Below, piece by piece: positions 19,473 to 28,966 of a stretch of 64,000 nucleotides of DNA; position 1 is the stretch's first letter, and every line of letters begins with the position of its first letter. Below the pieces are notes generated by a model. It searched no databases, was not told where the DNA came from, and was given only the letters and a program-made list of their open reading frames with translations. The stretch comes from Paraniabella ginsengisoli (GTDB lineage Bacteria > Bacteroidota > Bacteroidia > Chitinophagales > Chitinophagaceae): NCBI RefSeq assembly GCF_022513635.1, contig NZ_JAKWBL010000004.1, forward strand, positions 744,001-808,000, in the 5' to 3' direction. The translations under genes were made by a program, and so were the position numbers.

Positions 19473-20789
19473 ATGTCAATCAACATTGTGGATCTTGTTA
19501 AGAACTATGTTTCACAAGATCTGATCTCCAAAGCCAGTTCATTTTTAGGCGAAAGTGAGGGTGGTATTTCTAAAGCAATAGCAGGACTGGTGCCGTCGAT
19601 ATTAGGTGGAGTTGTTGCTAAAGGAACCGAATCTGAAGCAGACTCTCAGCAGTTGCTGGATACTGCCAGGGATGCGAATAACACCGGATTGCTGGGTAAT
19701 CTGGACTCTTTGTTTGGCAACGCAGATCTGCTTTCGAAAGGCACAGGTTGGTTTAATAAGGTGTTTGGTGGCCAATCGAGTACTATTATTGATTCGATTT
19801 CAAACTTCGCCGAGATAAAGAATTCCTCTTCAGGTACGCTTATCAGTATTATAACACCATTGATAATGGCCTTACTTGGAAAACAGGCGGAAGATAATAA
19901 TCTCAACGCAAGTGGCTTTTCCAAACTTCTGAGTGATCAGAAAAGTAGCATTGTCAATGCTATGCCATCTGATCTTGGTGGATTAAGCGCTATGCTGGGG
20001 CTTGGCGCTATTGGTAGTTCTTCAAGGGAAGCGATGACAGATGTAAGCGATACAACATCTGCTACCTACAACTATTCAACCGAGCAGACTGAAAAAACTG
20101 GCAGCGGACTGAAATCGTTATTACCATTGTTGCTTTTGGCTGCGCTTGCATTCCTATTGTGGTGGTTAATGGGAAAAGGCTGCAATAAAGGAGACGGAAT
20201 GACAGGTTCTGATACTGTGGCTACAGCTCCAGTGGATAGTATGGCAAACACTACCTCGGCTCTTGTTTCGGGCACATTGGATACGGTTTCGGGCAATTAT
20301 ATTTACGATGTTGGTGCCAACAAAGAAATAAAATTAGCCGATGGAACAACATTAACAGTAGGTGAAAAAAGTACAGAAGTGAAATTGTATAATATGCTGA
20401 ACGACGCATCTTTTGTTGTTGATACAGCTAATAAGTCTGCCAACTGGATCGTATTAGATCGTGTGTACTTTGAAACAGGAGTGTCTGATTTGACTTCCGA
20501 ATCGGCTACACAAGTCAAAAATATTGCGGCCATACTTAAAAATTTCCCGACTGCATCTATTAAACTGGGAGGATATACTGATAATACAGGCGACGCTGCA
20601 ATCAATAAAGAGATTTCGAGGGAAAGGGCAAAGATTGTTGCTAAAAAACTCGTTGGTGCTGGTGTTTCAGAAAAACGAGTTGTAGAAGCCCAAGGCTACG
20701 GGTCAGATTTTCCGGTTTGCCCGGCTAACGATACGCCTGAGTGTAAAGCTCAAAACAGAAGGGTTGACCTGAAAGTAGCAACCAAGTAA
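19473..20789 (+). CDS. DUF937-OmpA fusion protein
   Basis: An intact 438-residue protein. Residues 1-175 are a DUF937 domain (glycine-rich, alpha-helical, with SKAIAGLVPSILGGVVAKG). One membrane helix follows at about 215-233 (LLPLLLLAALAFLLWWLMG), then a short linker, and an OmpA-like peptidoglycan-binding domain at ~330-437. The OmpA part shows VYFETGVSDLT, GYTDNTGD, SRERAKIVAKKL and NRRVDLKV. The topology suggests DUF937 in the cytoplasm and the OmpA domain in the periplasm, linking an unknown cytoplasmic activity to the cell wall. It stands alone with its own terminator. Confidence 0.88.
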   Translation: MSINIVDLVKNYVSQDLISKASSFLGESEGGISKAIAGLVPSILGGVVAKGTESEADSQQLLDTARDANNTGLLGNLDSLFGNADLLSKGTGWFNKVFGGQSSTIIDSISNFAEIKNSSSGTLISIITPLIMALLGKQAEDNNLNASGFSKLLSDQKSSIVNAMPSDLGGLSAMLGLGAIGSSSREAMTDVSDTTSATYNYSTEQTEKTGSGLKSLLPLLLLAALAFLLWWLMGKGCNKGDGMTGSDTVATAPVDSMANTTSALVSGTLDTVSGNYIYDVGANKEIKLADGTTLTVGEKSTEVKLYNMLNDASFVVDTANKSANWIVLDRVYFETGVSDLTSESATQVKNIAAILKNFPTASIKLGGYTDNTGDAAINKEISRERAKIVAKKLVGAGVSEKRVVEAQGYGSDFPVCPANDTPECKAQNRRVDLKVATK

Positions 20790-20806
20790 CAATCATATAG
20801 AATCTT

Positions 20807-20836
20807 AAAAAGCGGCTTCTTACGGGAAGCAGCTTT
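20807..20836. terminator. Probable terminator after the DUF937-OmpA gene
   Basis: AAAAAGC.GCTTC / GAAGC.GCTTTT forms a stem with one mismatch around a TTACGG loop. It lies between convergent genes and may act in both directions. Confidence 0.7.
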
Positions 20837-20848
20837 TCCATAGTTAGC

Positions 20849-21448
20849 TCAATGCTGTTTAATTAGTTTGTTGGAAAATGAAAAAAGATCGCCGGCGTAA
20901 TAACTTGTGCTGGTTAAAGTGGGGAAGACTTGTTGTCTACCTGTTCCAGATCCATAACTCTCAATAGTGATATTACCTACTGTTATGGGATACATTGCTG
21001 GCGTATCATCAACCCTTTTTCTGATATACCAATCGTCAGAGTTGAAAGTGATCGTATACCGCTTGTTCATTTCTATAGGTAGCGATTGTATATCATGAAC
21101 GAGGTCTATTCCATTTGACACATTATTCACAGTTTCTGTCCTGATCACTTCCTGATTGCTGGCATCCCAAAATGTAACTCTAATATTAGTTGCATTATCA
21201 GGTATTTTAATCCTGATAGCTTTGATCATTCCATTTACTTTAGAGGTAAATGTTATGCCAAACTCATAGTTACCTGAATTGACAATGCGCGCTGTTGTTT
21301 CGCTAAAACCACTAACAGCGAGAAATTCTAACAGCGGGTCTTCTTCAGGATAGGATTTTATCTGATCTTTTGTGCAACTGCTCATTACCAGGCAAGCTAC
21401 CAATACAGCAAAAATTGCACTTTTCATCAGTTTATTGTTTTCTTTCAT
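20849..21448 (-). CDS. DUF4082-like lipoprotein
   Basis: A 199-residue lipoprotein; the signal ends in VMSSC, placing the acylated Cys near residue 25. The start at 21448 is favoured over an internal Met at 21427 because AGGAG lies eight bases upstream, an unusually good ribosome-binding site for this phylum. The mature domain, FGITFTSKVNGMIKAIRIKI, TNIRVTFWDASNQEVIRTE and NKRYTITFNSDDWYIRK, resembles the DUF4082 beta-sandwich seen in secreted proteins. It probably sits at the cell surface or in the periplasm. The ligand is unknown. Confidence 0.65.
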   Translation of the reverse strand: MKENNKLMKSAIFAVLVACLVMSSCTKDQIKSYPEEDPLLEFLAVSGFSETTARIVNSGNYEFGITFTSKVNGMIKAIRIKIPDNATNIRVTFWDASNQEVIRTETVNNVSNGIDLVHDIQSLPIEMNKRYTITFNSDDWYIRKRVDDTPAMYPITVGNITIESYGSGTGRQQVFPTLTSTSYYAGDLFSFSNKLIKQH

Positions 21449-21603
21449 TTGCTCTCCTATTCACCCGAATTTTCAAGAGTAAATTATTGTAGAGCAGATT
21501 TAAATACGAAAATACGAGCATAACGGATTTAATTTAAAAATAATATAATTATTAAAGCCGGCTTGTTTCAATGTTGCCTGTATTAACTGCAGCTATTGAT
21601 AAC

Positions 21604-21611
21604 TATCTTTG
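21604..21611 (+). promoter_or_regulatory. Probable -7 box of ruvB
   Basis: TATCTTTG matches TAnnTTTG exactly. It ends seven bases before the ruvB ATG, which would give an almost leaderless transcript. Confidence 0.4.
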
Positions 21612-21618
21612 AAGTCTG

Positions 21619-22656
21619 ATGAACAATCCTAATTTGAATAAAGAGAAACAAGGGCTTAATACCGCAGATCGTGAATTTGAAAATACGATTCGCCCCGGTC
21701 AGATAAAAGAATTTGCCGGCCAACCTCAGCTTATTGAAAACCTGACCATATTTATAAAAGCCGCTAAAATTAGAGGTGAAGCGTTAGATCATGTGCTGTT
21801 TCACGGTCCTCCCGGCCTTGGAAAAACAACACTGTCGCGCATTGTAGCCAATGAGTTGGGCGTAAATATTAAAGAAACAAGCGGCCCGGTTATTGAAAAA
21901 CCCGGAGATTTAGCAGGGTTACTTACATCTTTGGAGCCGAATGATGTTTTGTTTATTGATGAAATACATCGTTTAAGTAATGTTGTTGAAGAATATCTGT
22001 ATGCAGCGATGGAGGATTACCGGTTAGATATTTTGATCGATACTGGTCCCAATGCACGAAGTATACAGCTTTCTCTAAATCCGTTCACACTGATTGGCGC
22101 TACAACACGCAGCGGATTGCTTACAGCTCCGTTGCTTTCAAGGTTTGCAATAAAGTCAAGGCTTGAATATTATACCGCAGAAGTTCTAACAAAAATTGTT
22201 TTGCGTTCAGCAAATATTTTGAAAGTAAGTATTGAAGAAAAGGCGGCAAAAGAAATAGCAGCAAGAAGCCGTGCCACGCCTCGTATTGCTAATGGACTGT
22301 TACGCCGTGTGCGTGATTTTGCCCAGGTTTTAAATGATGGTGAAATTGATTTGGGCATTACACAACATGCCTTAAAAGCGTTGAATGTAGATGAGTATGG
22401 TCTTGATGAAATGGACAATCGGATATTGCTTGCGATCATTGAAAAATTTAAAGGAGGCCCCGTTGGTATTACAACTATTGCAACTGCGGTAGGCGAAGAA
22501 GCCGGAACGATCGAAGAGGTTTACGAACCTTTTTTAATTCAAGAAGGCTTTTTACAACGAACACCGCGCGGCCGTGAAGTAACGCATAAGGCGTATGAAC
22601 ATTTGGGCAAAAAGCCCAACCGTGGTGGTTCCCCGATGATGGACCTGGGGTTCTAA
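21619..22656 (+). CDS. ruvB: Holliday junction branch-migration ATPase RuvB
   Basis: RuvB forms hexameric rings that drive branch migration of Holliday junctions with RuvA during recombinational repair. The 345-residue protein is complete. Walker A GPPGLGKT spans residues 63-70, Walker [10 protein letters not shown] follows at ~111-119, sensor 1 is GATTRSGLL, and the C-terminal winged-helix domain ends with [16 protein letters not shown]. It is transcribed alone; ruvA and ruvC are not in the window. A 30-bp perfect palindrome lies 36 bases after the stop. Confidence 0.96.
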   Translation: MNNPNLNKEKQGLNTADREFENTIRPGQIKEFAGQPQLIENLTIFIKAAKIRGEALDHVLFHGPPGLGKTTLSRIVANELGVNIKETSGPVIEKPGDLAGLLTSLEPNDVLFIDEIHRLSNVVEEYLYAAMEDYRLDILIDTGPNARSIQLSLNPFTLIGATTRSGLLTAPLLSRFAIKSRLEYYTAEVLTKIVLRSANILKVSIEEKAAKEIAARSRATPRIANGLLRRVRDFAQVLNDGEIDLGITQHALKALNVDEYGLDEMDNRILLAIIEKFKGGPVGITTIATAVGEEAGTIEEVYEPFLIQEGFLQRTPRGREVTHKAYEHLGKKPNRGGSPMMDLGF

Positions 22657-22692
22657 ATTAAACATTAAAACGGTTCTGTATTATTTATTCAA

Positions 22693-22722
22693 CATAGCCC
22701 AAGAATTAATTCTTGGGCTATG
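22693..22722. repeat. 30-bp perfect palindrome, CATAGCCCA type
   Basis: CATAGCCCAAGAATT is followed directly by its reverse complement. The outer nine bases are the same as those inside the palindrome at 25407-25448. It has no T tail, so I treat it as a repeat, though it could also stop transcription. Confidence 0.85.
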
Positions 22723-22780
22723 AGTTGTTGAAATTATTTTAATAAATGGATTTATCCATTTAAAATTAAATCCTCATCCT

Positions 22781-23479
22781 TTACGCTTGCACCACCAGCC
22801 TGAAACCGTTACCGTGAATATTCACGATCTCAATTTTATCATCATCTTTCAGGTACTTTCTTAATTTGGCGATGTACACATCCATGCTGCGGCCATTAAA
22901 GTAAGTATCGCTTCCCCAGATTTTTTTTAATGCTTGTTCACGTGGTAACAGATCATTTAAATGCTCTGCCAACATTTTCAACAACTCGTTTTCTTTAGGA
23001 GAAAGTGTTTGCGTATTGTCGGCATGTATTAACTGGCGAAGTTTAGGATTGAAATGATAACTCGACAGCGTGTACTCTTTGTTTTCCGTTTCTTTGTTCA
23101 GTTCCTCGTTGCGCTTTAAAATAGCTTTTATTTTAAGCAATAAAACTTCACTGTCGAAAGGTTTGGTGATATAATCATCAGCGCCTAGTTTGTAACCCTG
23201 AATAATATCTTCTTTCATGGTTTTGGCGCTTAAAAAGAAAAGGGGTACATCTGCATCAATATCGCGTATTTCTTCTGCAAGTGTAAAGCCGTCCATGTGA
23301 GGCATCATTACATCCAGCAGGCAAAGATCAAATTTTTCTCTTTGGAAAGCTGCAAGGCCCAGTCGTCCATCTCTTTCAAGAGTTACTTCATAATCGTTCA
23401 ACTCTAAATAATTCTTCAACACATTTCCCAGGTTAGGATCATCTTCACACAATAATAGGTGCGGTTTATTTGCTTCCAT
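22781..23479 (-). CDS. OmpR/PhoB-family response regulator
   Basis: A complete 232-residue two-component regulator. The receiver domain (residues 1-120) has the acidic pair CEDD, phosphorylation site D56 in LCLLDVMMP, and K106 in TKPF. A winged-helix DNA-binding domain follows at ~135-232, with LSPKENELLKMLAEH and RSMDVYIAKLRKYL. The sequence resembles the RprY-type regulators of Bacteroidota. No histidine kinase is adjacent; the only kinase here lies 15 kb away, so the partner is unknown. Confidence 0.9.
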   Translation of the reverse strand: MEANKPHLLLCEDDPNLGNVLKNYLELNDYEVTLERDGRLGLAAFQREKFDLCLLDVMMPHMDGFTLAEEIRDIDADVPLFFLSAKTMKEDIIQGYKLGADDYITKPFDSEVLLLKIKAILKRNEELNKETENKEYTLSSYHFNPKLRQLIHADNTQTLSPKENELLKMLAEHLNDLLPREQALKKIWGSDTYFNGRSMDVYIAKLRKYLKDDDKIEIVNIHGNGFRLVVQA

Positions 23480-23656
23480 TGTATTAATATTTAATGTTTT
23501 CTAACAACAAATAAAGTTAATGGTTTTAATACATACATAATCGGCAGCCGAATTTTTTGTTAAAGATGGGGAGACGGGAAGTTGAAAAAGTTAACAAGTT
23601 GAAGGTCAGCCTGACCGAACGGGCAGGGTTGAAAAGGCTTTTGCTGGCGATTTAAA

Positions 23657-23690
23657 AGACCTTCGTGGTTTTTAAAACCACGGGAGGTCT
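23657..23690. repeat. 34-bp palindrome, AGACCT..GGTTTTTAAAACC type
   Basis: The arms AGACCTTCGTGGTTTT and AAAACCACGGGAGGTCT pair almost perfectly. It belongs to the same family as the palindrome at 48698-48726. Confidence 0.75.
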
Positions 23691-23702
23691 CATAAAAATC
23701 GT

Positions 23703-23785
23703 TTATGTAGGATGCCTATATAGTCGGGACGATGAAGCGAGCGTGGCAAGGCTGATGCCATATATTTATTGCTGGTAACATAAAA
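23703..23785 (-). repeat. Dispersed intergenic repeat, copy 3
   Basis: On the minus strand it reads ATATATGGCATC..CCTTGCCACGCTCGCTTCATCGTCCCG and then TATATAGG. It shares the TTGCCACGCTCG subtype core with the copy at 40800. The whole region 23480-23855 is repeat-rich and contains no gene. Confidence 0.6.
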
Positions 23786-23855
23786 ATATCATACTGATTT
23801 AGCCGCGATGAATTTTTCCTTTTGAATTATCCATAGTATATTCAAAAAAATTACT

Positions 23856-25403
23856 ATGGCTGATGCATTAAAGTTTCAGGAAGCTGTGCAGGCTGGATAT
23901 ACGTTTAAAGGTGAAAGTTATAAAATAGGCCGCGCCATGCTTGATGGCCAGGTTGTAGAAGGGGCGGATGTTTTGATTCCGTTTAAAACATTGAACCGGC
24001 ACGGACTTATTGCAGGCGCTACAGGCACCGGTAAAACCAAAACACTTCAGGTACTGGCGGAAGGATTGAGCGATGCCAGTATTCCGGTTGTGCTGATGGA
24101 TATTAAGGGCGATTTAAGTGGCATTGGTGCAGCGGGTGAGACGAATGAAAAAATCAATTCTCGTAGCCAGCAATTGGGTATTGAATTTAAACCTGCTGCA
24201 TACCCGATAGAATTTTTAACGCTTAGCAATGAAAAGGGTACGCGTATGCGCGCGACGGTAAGCGAGTTTGGGCCAATTCTGCTATCCAAAATTCTTGATT
24301 TAAATGATACGCAAGGTGGCCTGGTTTCGATGATCTTTAAATATTGCGACGACAATAAACTGCCTTTATTAGATTTAAAGGATTTTATTAAAGTGCTGCA
24401 ATTTGTAAGCGATGAAGGGAAAGCTGAATTAGAAAAAGACTATGGAAAAGTTTCGACAACTTCTACCGGAACTATTCTTAGAAAAGTAATCGAATTGCAA
24501 CAACAAGGCGCCGATCTGTTTTTTGGAGAAAGAAGTTTTGATGTGGAGGATCTGATGCGTATTAGTGGCGACGGGCGCGGCATGATATCTGTTGTGCGTG
24601 TTACTGATTTGCAGGACAGGCCTAAGCTGTTCTCTACATTTATGTTGCAATTGCTGGCAGAGTTGTATGCATCCAGCCCCGAAGAAGGTGATTCGGATAA
24701 ACCCAAGCTGGTACTGTTTATCGATGAAGCTCATCTGATTTTTAATGAAGCAAGTGATGCATTGTTAGATCAGATTGAAACCATTATAAAACTGATCCGC
24801 TCAAAAGGTATTGGCATTTATTTCTGCACGCAAAACCCGATGGATGTACCCGCTTCGGTATTGTCGCAATTGGGGCTTAAGGTGCAACATGCTTTACGTG
24901 CGTTTACCGCTGCCGACAGAAAAGTGATTAAACAAACTGCGGAGAATTATCCTGAAAGTGAATTTTATAAAACCGACGAATTGCTTACGCAGGTGGGTAT
25001 TGGTGAAGCGCTGATAACACTGCTCAACGAAAAAGGAATACCAACGCCGCTGGTGCATTGTATGTTGCGTGCACCTCAAAGCCGGATGGATGTGCTGACA
25101 GAAGCAGAGCTGAGCAGCATTGCAAACAGTTCGAAAATTGCCAGGCATTACAATGAAACCATTGACAGTAATAGCGCTTATGAAATATTGAACCAGAAAT
25201 TAACAGAAGCTGCTAATAGAAACGCCGAAGCCGTAAAACAAAAAGAAGAAGCAAAAACGCAAAAGCAGGAAAAGGGGATTTTGGATAACACTATTGTGAA
25301 AGGCATGATGCGTACAGCCGGTAACCAAATTGTGCGCTCGCTATTGGGCGCTATTGGTCTCAGCGGCGGAAGCCGGAGAAGAAAAACAAAAAGCTGGTTT
25401 TAA
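23856..25403 (+). CDS. HerA-like (DUF853) DNA-translocase-type ATPase
   Basis: An intact 515-residue protein of the DUF853/HerA-like FtsK-superfamily ATPases. Walker A GATGTGKT spans residues 54-61, Walker B is LVLFIDEAHLI, and FCTQNPMDVPASVL with QHALRAFTAADRK matches the conserved sensor and arginine regions. The last ~60 residues are a Lys/Glu/Gln-rich helix and a basic SGGSRRRKTKSWF tail. HerA relatives pump DNA, but this single-protein branch has no established role, and no NurA nuclease is nearby. It is monocistronic and followed at once by a 42-bp palindrome. Confidence 0.88.
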   Translation: MADALKFQEAVQAGYTFKGESYKIGRAMLDGQVVEGADVLIPFKTLNRHGLIAGATGTGKTKTLQVLAEGLSDASIPVVLMDIKGDLSGIGAAGETNEKINSRSQQLGIEFKPAAYPIEFLTLSNEKGTRMRATVSEFGPILLSKILDLNDTQGGLVSMIFKYCDDNKLPLLDLKDFIKVLQFVSDEGKAELEKDYGKVSTTSTGTILRKVIELQQQGADLFFGERSFDVEDLMRISGDGRGMISVVRVTDLQDRPKLFSTFMLQLLAELYASSPEEGDSDKPKLVLFIDEAHLIFNEASDALLDQIETIIKLIRSKGIGIYFCTQNPMDVPASVLSQLGLKVQHALRAFTAADRKVIKQTAENYPESEFYKTDELLTQVGIGEALITLLNEKGIPTPLVHCMLRAPQSRMDVLTEAELSSIANSSKIARHYNETIDSNSAYEILNQKLTEAANRNAEAVKQKEEAKTQKQEKGILDNTIVKGMMRTAGNQIVRSLLGAIGLSGGSRRRKTKSWF

Positions 25404-25406
25404 TTT

Positions 25407-25448
25407 GCTTATCATAGCCCACGGTTTAAACCGTGGGCTATGATAAGC
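25407..25448. repeat. 42-bp perfect palindrome, CATAGCCCA type
   Basis: Two 21-base arms, starting GCTTATCATAGCCCACGG, are exact reverse complements with no loop. The palindrome begins three bases after the DUF853 stop codon and contains the CATAGCCCA/TGGGCTATG ends of the 22693 palindrome. Confidence 0.9.
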
Positions 25449-25492
25449 GTGGGCAAATCGTACTCGCCACATTCTATTCCCTACTCGCTACT

Positions 25493-25759
25493 TTAATAAT
25501 GCACATTAATCACGCTGTTCAGCGGAATAAGCCTTCCTGCTTTAAGTGTTAAGTAATTATCTGTAAGCGACCATACTGTAGTAAAAACCGTTCGTTCGCC
25601 TTCGCTTGTATTGAATGTAATGCTTGTTTTGCTTTTAAACTCGTTTCCCAGCCTTACCGCATATTGTAATTTTTCTTTCCAAAAGGCGGTTTTGTCTTCC
25701 TCTGCCGGAATGATCGTGTAATTTGCTAACTCCTCTTTTTCAATTATATGTTCTGACAT
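25493..25759 (-). CDS. Hypothetical small protein
   Basis: An 88-residue protein starting MSEHIIEKEELANYTIIPAEE with no signal peptide or membrane helix. The second half (TVFTTVWSLTDNYLTLKAGRLIPLNSVINV) looks like a short beta-rich domain. I recognise no family. Its size, clean start and position with free intergenic space on both sides support a real gene, and the character is that of a small conserved cytoplasmic protein. Confidence 0.6.
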   Translation of the reverse strand: MSEHIIEKEELANYTIIPAEEDKTAFWKEKLQYAVRLGNEFKSKTSITFNTSEGERTVFTTVWSLTDNYLTLKAGRLIPLNSVINVHY

Positions 25760-25855
25760 AAAAAATAAATTCTATTAAAATCAAATTTAGATAATTAAAT
25801 GATTGACGTTAAAAAAAGCGAATAGTTTTTTATTGATTTGTTAAGGTCTTATTTT

Positions 25856-27399
25856 TTACTTTTCCATTTCTCCGAAATCGTTATCTGCTCCCAAGTCCAA
25901 CTTTGCCTGTTGAAAATCTTTTGGCCGGCTATAATTCAGCAATTGCTTCATTTTACCGGCTTGCGAAAAGAAATTATCCTTTCCTGTATGAAGTTGTTTT
26001 ACGGCATCATCATATTTAATACGGGCAGTATCAAGTTGTTTTCCTACGCCATCCAGATTTTCTACAAAACTGATCAGCTTCTCATACATTTTCATGGCGC
26101 GGTTGGCAATTTCTTCGCTGTTCCTTTCATTTCTTTCCCGCTTCCACAGATCGGCTAATAATTTCAACGCAGCAATTAAATTAGTGGGACTTATAAGCAG
26201 GATACGCCTATCGTAAGCATATTCCCAAATATTGGCATCGCCTTTTAAGGCTGCGAAATAAGCAGCCTCATTAGGCACAAACATCATTACAAAATCCATT
26301 GCCTTATCGTAATCATCATAAGCCTTTACATGCAATTCATCAATATGGGCTTTTACTGATCGAACATGTGCCAGCAATTCAGCCTCTTGCAATGTTTCGT
26401 CTTCGGCTTCTGCGTATCGTACAAAAGCAGTCAAAGATACTTTTGCATCAATGATCACATGCCGATTATCTGGATAAACGATCAACGCATCTGGCCTCAT
26501 TTTTTACCGCTTACTGCGCTAAGCAGTGCTTTGCCGTCAACACCATATAGCTGGTGTTCCATAAAAAATTCTTCGTTTTTTCGCAACCCGGATTTGTCCA
26601 GTATTCTTTCCAATATTAATTCTCCCCAACGTCCCTGGGTTTTAGATTCGCTTTTTAAAGCTCGTGTCAGGTTTTGCGCTTCTTTGCTTAGTTGTTGATT
26701 CAGCAGTACCAGGTTTTTCACTTCATTCTGTAAAGAAAAACGTTCATTGCTTTCTTTACCGTAAGAGTCCTGAACTTGCTTTTTAAACTCGCGGATATTT
26801 TCTCCCAATGGCTCCAGGAGTGTTTTCATATTCGCTTTATTCAATTCAGTAAATGTGCCTGTTTTTGTTTCCAGTATTTTATTGGCAATATTCTCAAACT
26901 CGGTGTTGAACTTCTTGCCCATCGCTTCCATTTCTATTTTTTGGGTTTGAAGTTTTTCATTCAAAGCATTGTTGGTTGCTATTGCAGTAGCAAGCTGTTG
27001 CTGAAGAGCAGCGTGTTCTTTTAAAAGCTGTTCCGATTGAGAACGTGTTCTTAACAATTCATTGTTTTTTTCAATAAAGTTTTGTCTTGATGTATCGTAT
27101 GCTGCTTTTACCGAGGCATATTGCTGACGTGTGTTATCAAGTTCCGCATTGGCAGCAATAAGGTCTTGTTTTAAGGATACTAAATCCTGCTGACGAACGA
27201 TCAATGCATCATTTGCTGCTTCTAACTGCGATGCCGATGTGGCTTTTAAAGTAACCAGCTCCCGTTCCAACGTGCCATATTTTTCCTGGGCTGCTTCTTT
27301 AACACGCTGCAATTCAGATGATGCGCGGCTTTTGGCAATAAGCCATCCAATTAACAGTCCGATAATAATTCCGATCGATAGGTATAATATAATTTCCAT
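25856..27399 (-). CDS. rmuC: RmuC-family DNA recombination protein (frameshifted)
   Basis: RmuC limits recombination at inverted repeats and carries a restriction-endonuclease-like fold. The ATG at 27399 begins MEIILYLSIGIIIGLLIGWLI, an N-terminal membrane anchor; an upstream start at 27456 gives no credible extension. A long coiled coil (residues ~25-190) is followed by the RmuC core with GRWGELILERILDKSGL, then after a missing A near 26502 by MRPDALIVYPDNRHVIIDAK, with the Asp and DAK residues of the nuclease fold. The repaired protein has about 514 residues. Confidence 0.9.
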
Positions 27400-27578
27400 G
27401 CTAAATAACTGATATGTTACGAATATAGGAATTGCAAACTGCAGGTAATGTTTCACAGCTCGTCGTGCCTGTTCTTTTATATTTATTTAACAAAGTAAAA
27501 AGTTGTTTTGTTTTTTCGGGTCTGGTTTTTGGACCTTATTACCTGATAAAAAAGTAATGAACCTCTAAACACTAAATC

Positions 27579-28114
27579 ATGAGCAAGAAAATAGCTATAC
27601 TCGCTACAAACGGGTTTGAAGAAAGCGAATTAAAATCTCTAAAGAACATATTGAGCAGCAAGGTTGGGAAGCGCATATCGTAAGCCCTGAAGCGGGTTCT
27701 ATAAAAGCATGGACTAATAAAAACTGGGGGCCTGAATATACAGTTGATAAAACTTTAAATGATGTGACTGCAGATGAATACGATGCATTGGTATTGCCTG
27801 GAGGCGTTATTAATCCGGATAAGTTGCGTACGAATGACGAAGCAGTGCGTTTTGTGAAAGATTTTTTTGACCAGGGAAAACCAGTAGCAGCTATTTGTCA
27901 TGGCCCGCAAACATTGATAAATGCGGATGTTGTAAATGGCAGAAAACTTACTTCTGTAAAAGCAATAAGCCAGGATCTTATTAATGCTGGCGCAAATTGG
28001 GTGGATGAGGAAGTTGTGGTGGACGAAGGATTGGTAACCAGCCGTACGCCTGAAGACCTTCCCGCTTTTAATAAGAAATTGGTGGAAGAGATCAAAGAAG
28101 GTATTCACGTGTAA
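27579..28114 (+). CDS. PfpI/DJ-1-type intracellular protease or glyoxalase-like protein (frameshifted)
   Basis: A class I glutamine-amidotransferase-like protein of the PfpI subfamily, about 178 residues after restoring one C near 27637. The nucleophile elbow AICHGPQTL carries the catalytic Cys, and ALVLPGGVINPDKLR and SPEAGSIKAW are family motifs. Members are reported as chaperones, proteases or deglycases, so no single reaction can be assigned. It is cytoplasmic and monocistronic, with a terminator 18 bases after the stop. Confidence 0.85.
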
Positions 28115-28132
28115 TTATTAAATCAATCAAAG

Positions 28133-28163
28133 AAAGACCGCCCTTAACGAGCGGTCTTTTTTT
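28133..28163 (+). terminator. Rho-independent terminator after the PfpI gene
   Basis: The stem AAAGACCGC/GCGGTCTTT has a 9-base loop and a run of seven T. Confidence 0.9.
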
Positions 28164-28273
28164 ATGCAAACACCATTATTTAGATCCACAGCTTTTGTAA
28201 AAGCTATTATTGTGCGTCACGCTTCGAGACAATTTACAAATCGGTGATCTATAAAACTTTCAGCTATTATTCA

Positions 28274-28281
28274 TAAATTTG
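28274..28281 (+). promoter_or_regulatory. Probable -7 box of the toxin-antitoxin pair
   Basis: TAAATTTG matches TAnnTTTG and ends five bases before the antitoxin ATG, again implying a leaderless or very short-leader transcript. Confidence 0.4.
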
Positions 28282-28286
28282 ACACT

Positions 28287-28532
28287 ATGAGAGCAGCAGA
28301 AATAAATACCACAATTGTTGACGGTTACATTGGTCTTTTAGACAATTTAAGCACAAACAACAAACTTGATCTTATCACTAAGTTGACCGCTTCAATTAAG
28401 ACTGACCTGAGCAATAAAAAATCGTCCTTTAAAAAAGCCTTTGGTGCATTTGATTCAAAAAAGACTGCAGAAGAAATTATAGAAGAAATCCGTAACAGCA
28501 GAGTTTCCACCAGGCAAATCGAATCGTTTTGA
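28287..28532 (+). CDS. Probable VapB-like antitoxin
   Basis: An 81-residue, mostly helical charged protein (MRAAEINTTIVDGYIGLLDNL, SSFKKAFGAFDSKKTAEEII, SRVSTRQIESF). It precedes and overlaps a PIN toxin gene, the standard antitoxin-toxin order, and similar small proteins with an AFGAFDSKKTAEEII stretch accompany PIN toxins in this phylum. No classical SpoVT/AbrB or ribbon-helix-helix motif is plain, so the DNA-binding mode is unknown. Confidence 0.7.
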   Translation: MRAAEINTTIVDGYIGLLDNLSTNNKLDLITKLTASIKTDLSNKKSSFKKAFGAFDSKKTAEEIIEEIRNSRVSTRQIESF

Positions 28533-28933
28533 AAAAGTATCTCATTGATACCAATATTGCCATATTTTACATGAAAGGCAAGTTTGACCTGGAGGCAAAA
28601 TTTGACAATGCAGCCGCAGATAATTGCTTTATTTCCGAGATGACTTTGGCTGAACTTAAATTTGGTGTTGAGAAAAGTGAGAAACCTGAAAAAAATAAAA
28701 AAACCTTAGACAACTTCTTAACCGGCGTACAAATACTCCCTATTTTTCATTGCTTAGACTTGTACGCAAAAGAAAAGGCTCGACTACAAAAAGCTGGAAC
28801 TCCAATTGACGATTTTGATCTTTTGATTGGTGTGACTTCTGTAACACATAAGTTGATCATGGTTACTAACAATACAAATCATTTTAAACGTATTAGCGAA
28901 ATTAAATTGGAAGATTGGACGACAGTAGAATAG
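28529..28933 (+). CDS. vapC: PIN-domain toxin, VapC type
   Basis: VapC toxins are Mg-dependent ribonucleases that cut tRNA or rRNA. This 134-residue protein has the four expected acidic or polar active-site positions: D7 in LIDTNI, E42 in LAELKFG, D97 in DDFDLLIG, and the VTNNTNHF motif near residue 113. The start is TTG at 28529, overlapping the antitoxin stop by four bases, so the two are translationally coupled. Confidence 0.88.
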   Translation: MKKYLIDTNIAIFYMKGKFDLEAKFDNAAADNCFISEMTLAELKFGVEKSEKPEKNKKTLDNFLTGVQILPIFHCLDLYAKEKARLQKAGTPIDDFDLLIGVTSVTHKLIMVTNNTNHFKRISEIKLEDWTTVE

Positions 28934-28966
28934 CACGAACACACAATACTGTATTGCTTCCTTATC

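Noticed and set aside
22693..22722. Terminator of ruvB
   Set aside because: The hairpin is perfect but lacks a T tail, and its ends match another palindrome in the window, so a repeat is the safer call.
28200..28240. Further copy of the dispersed intergenic repeat (TTGTGCGTCACGCTTCG)
   Set aside because: Only about 15 bases resemble the core and the flanking blocks are absent.
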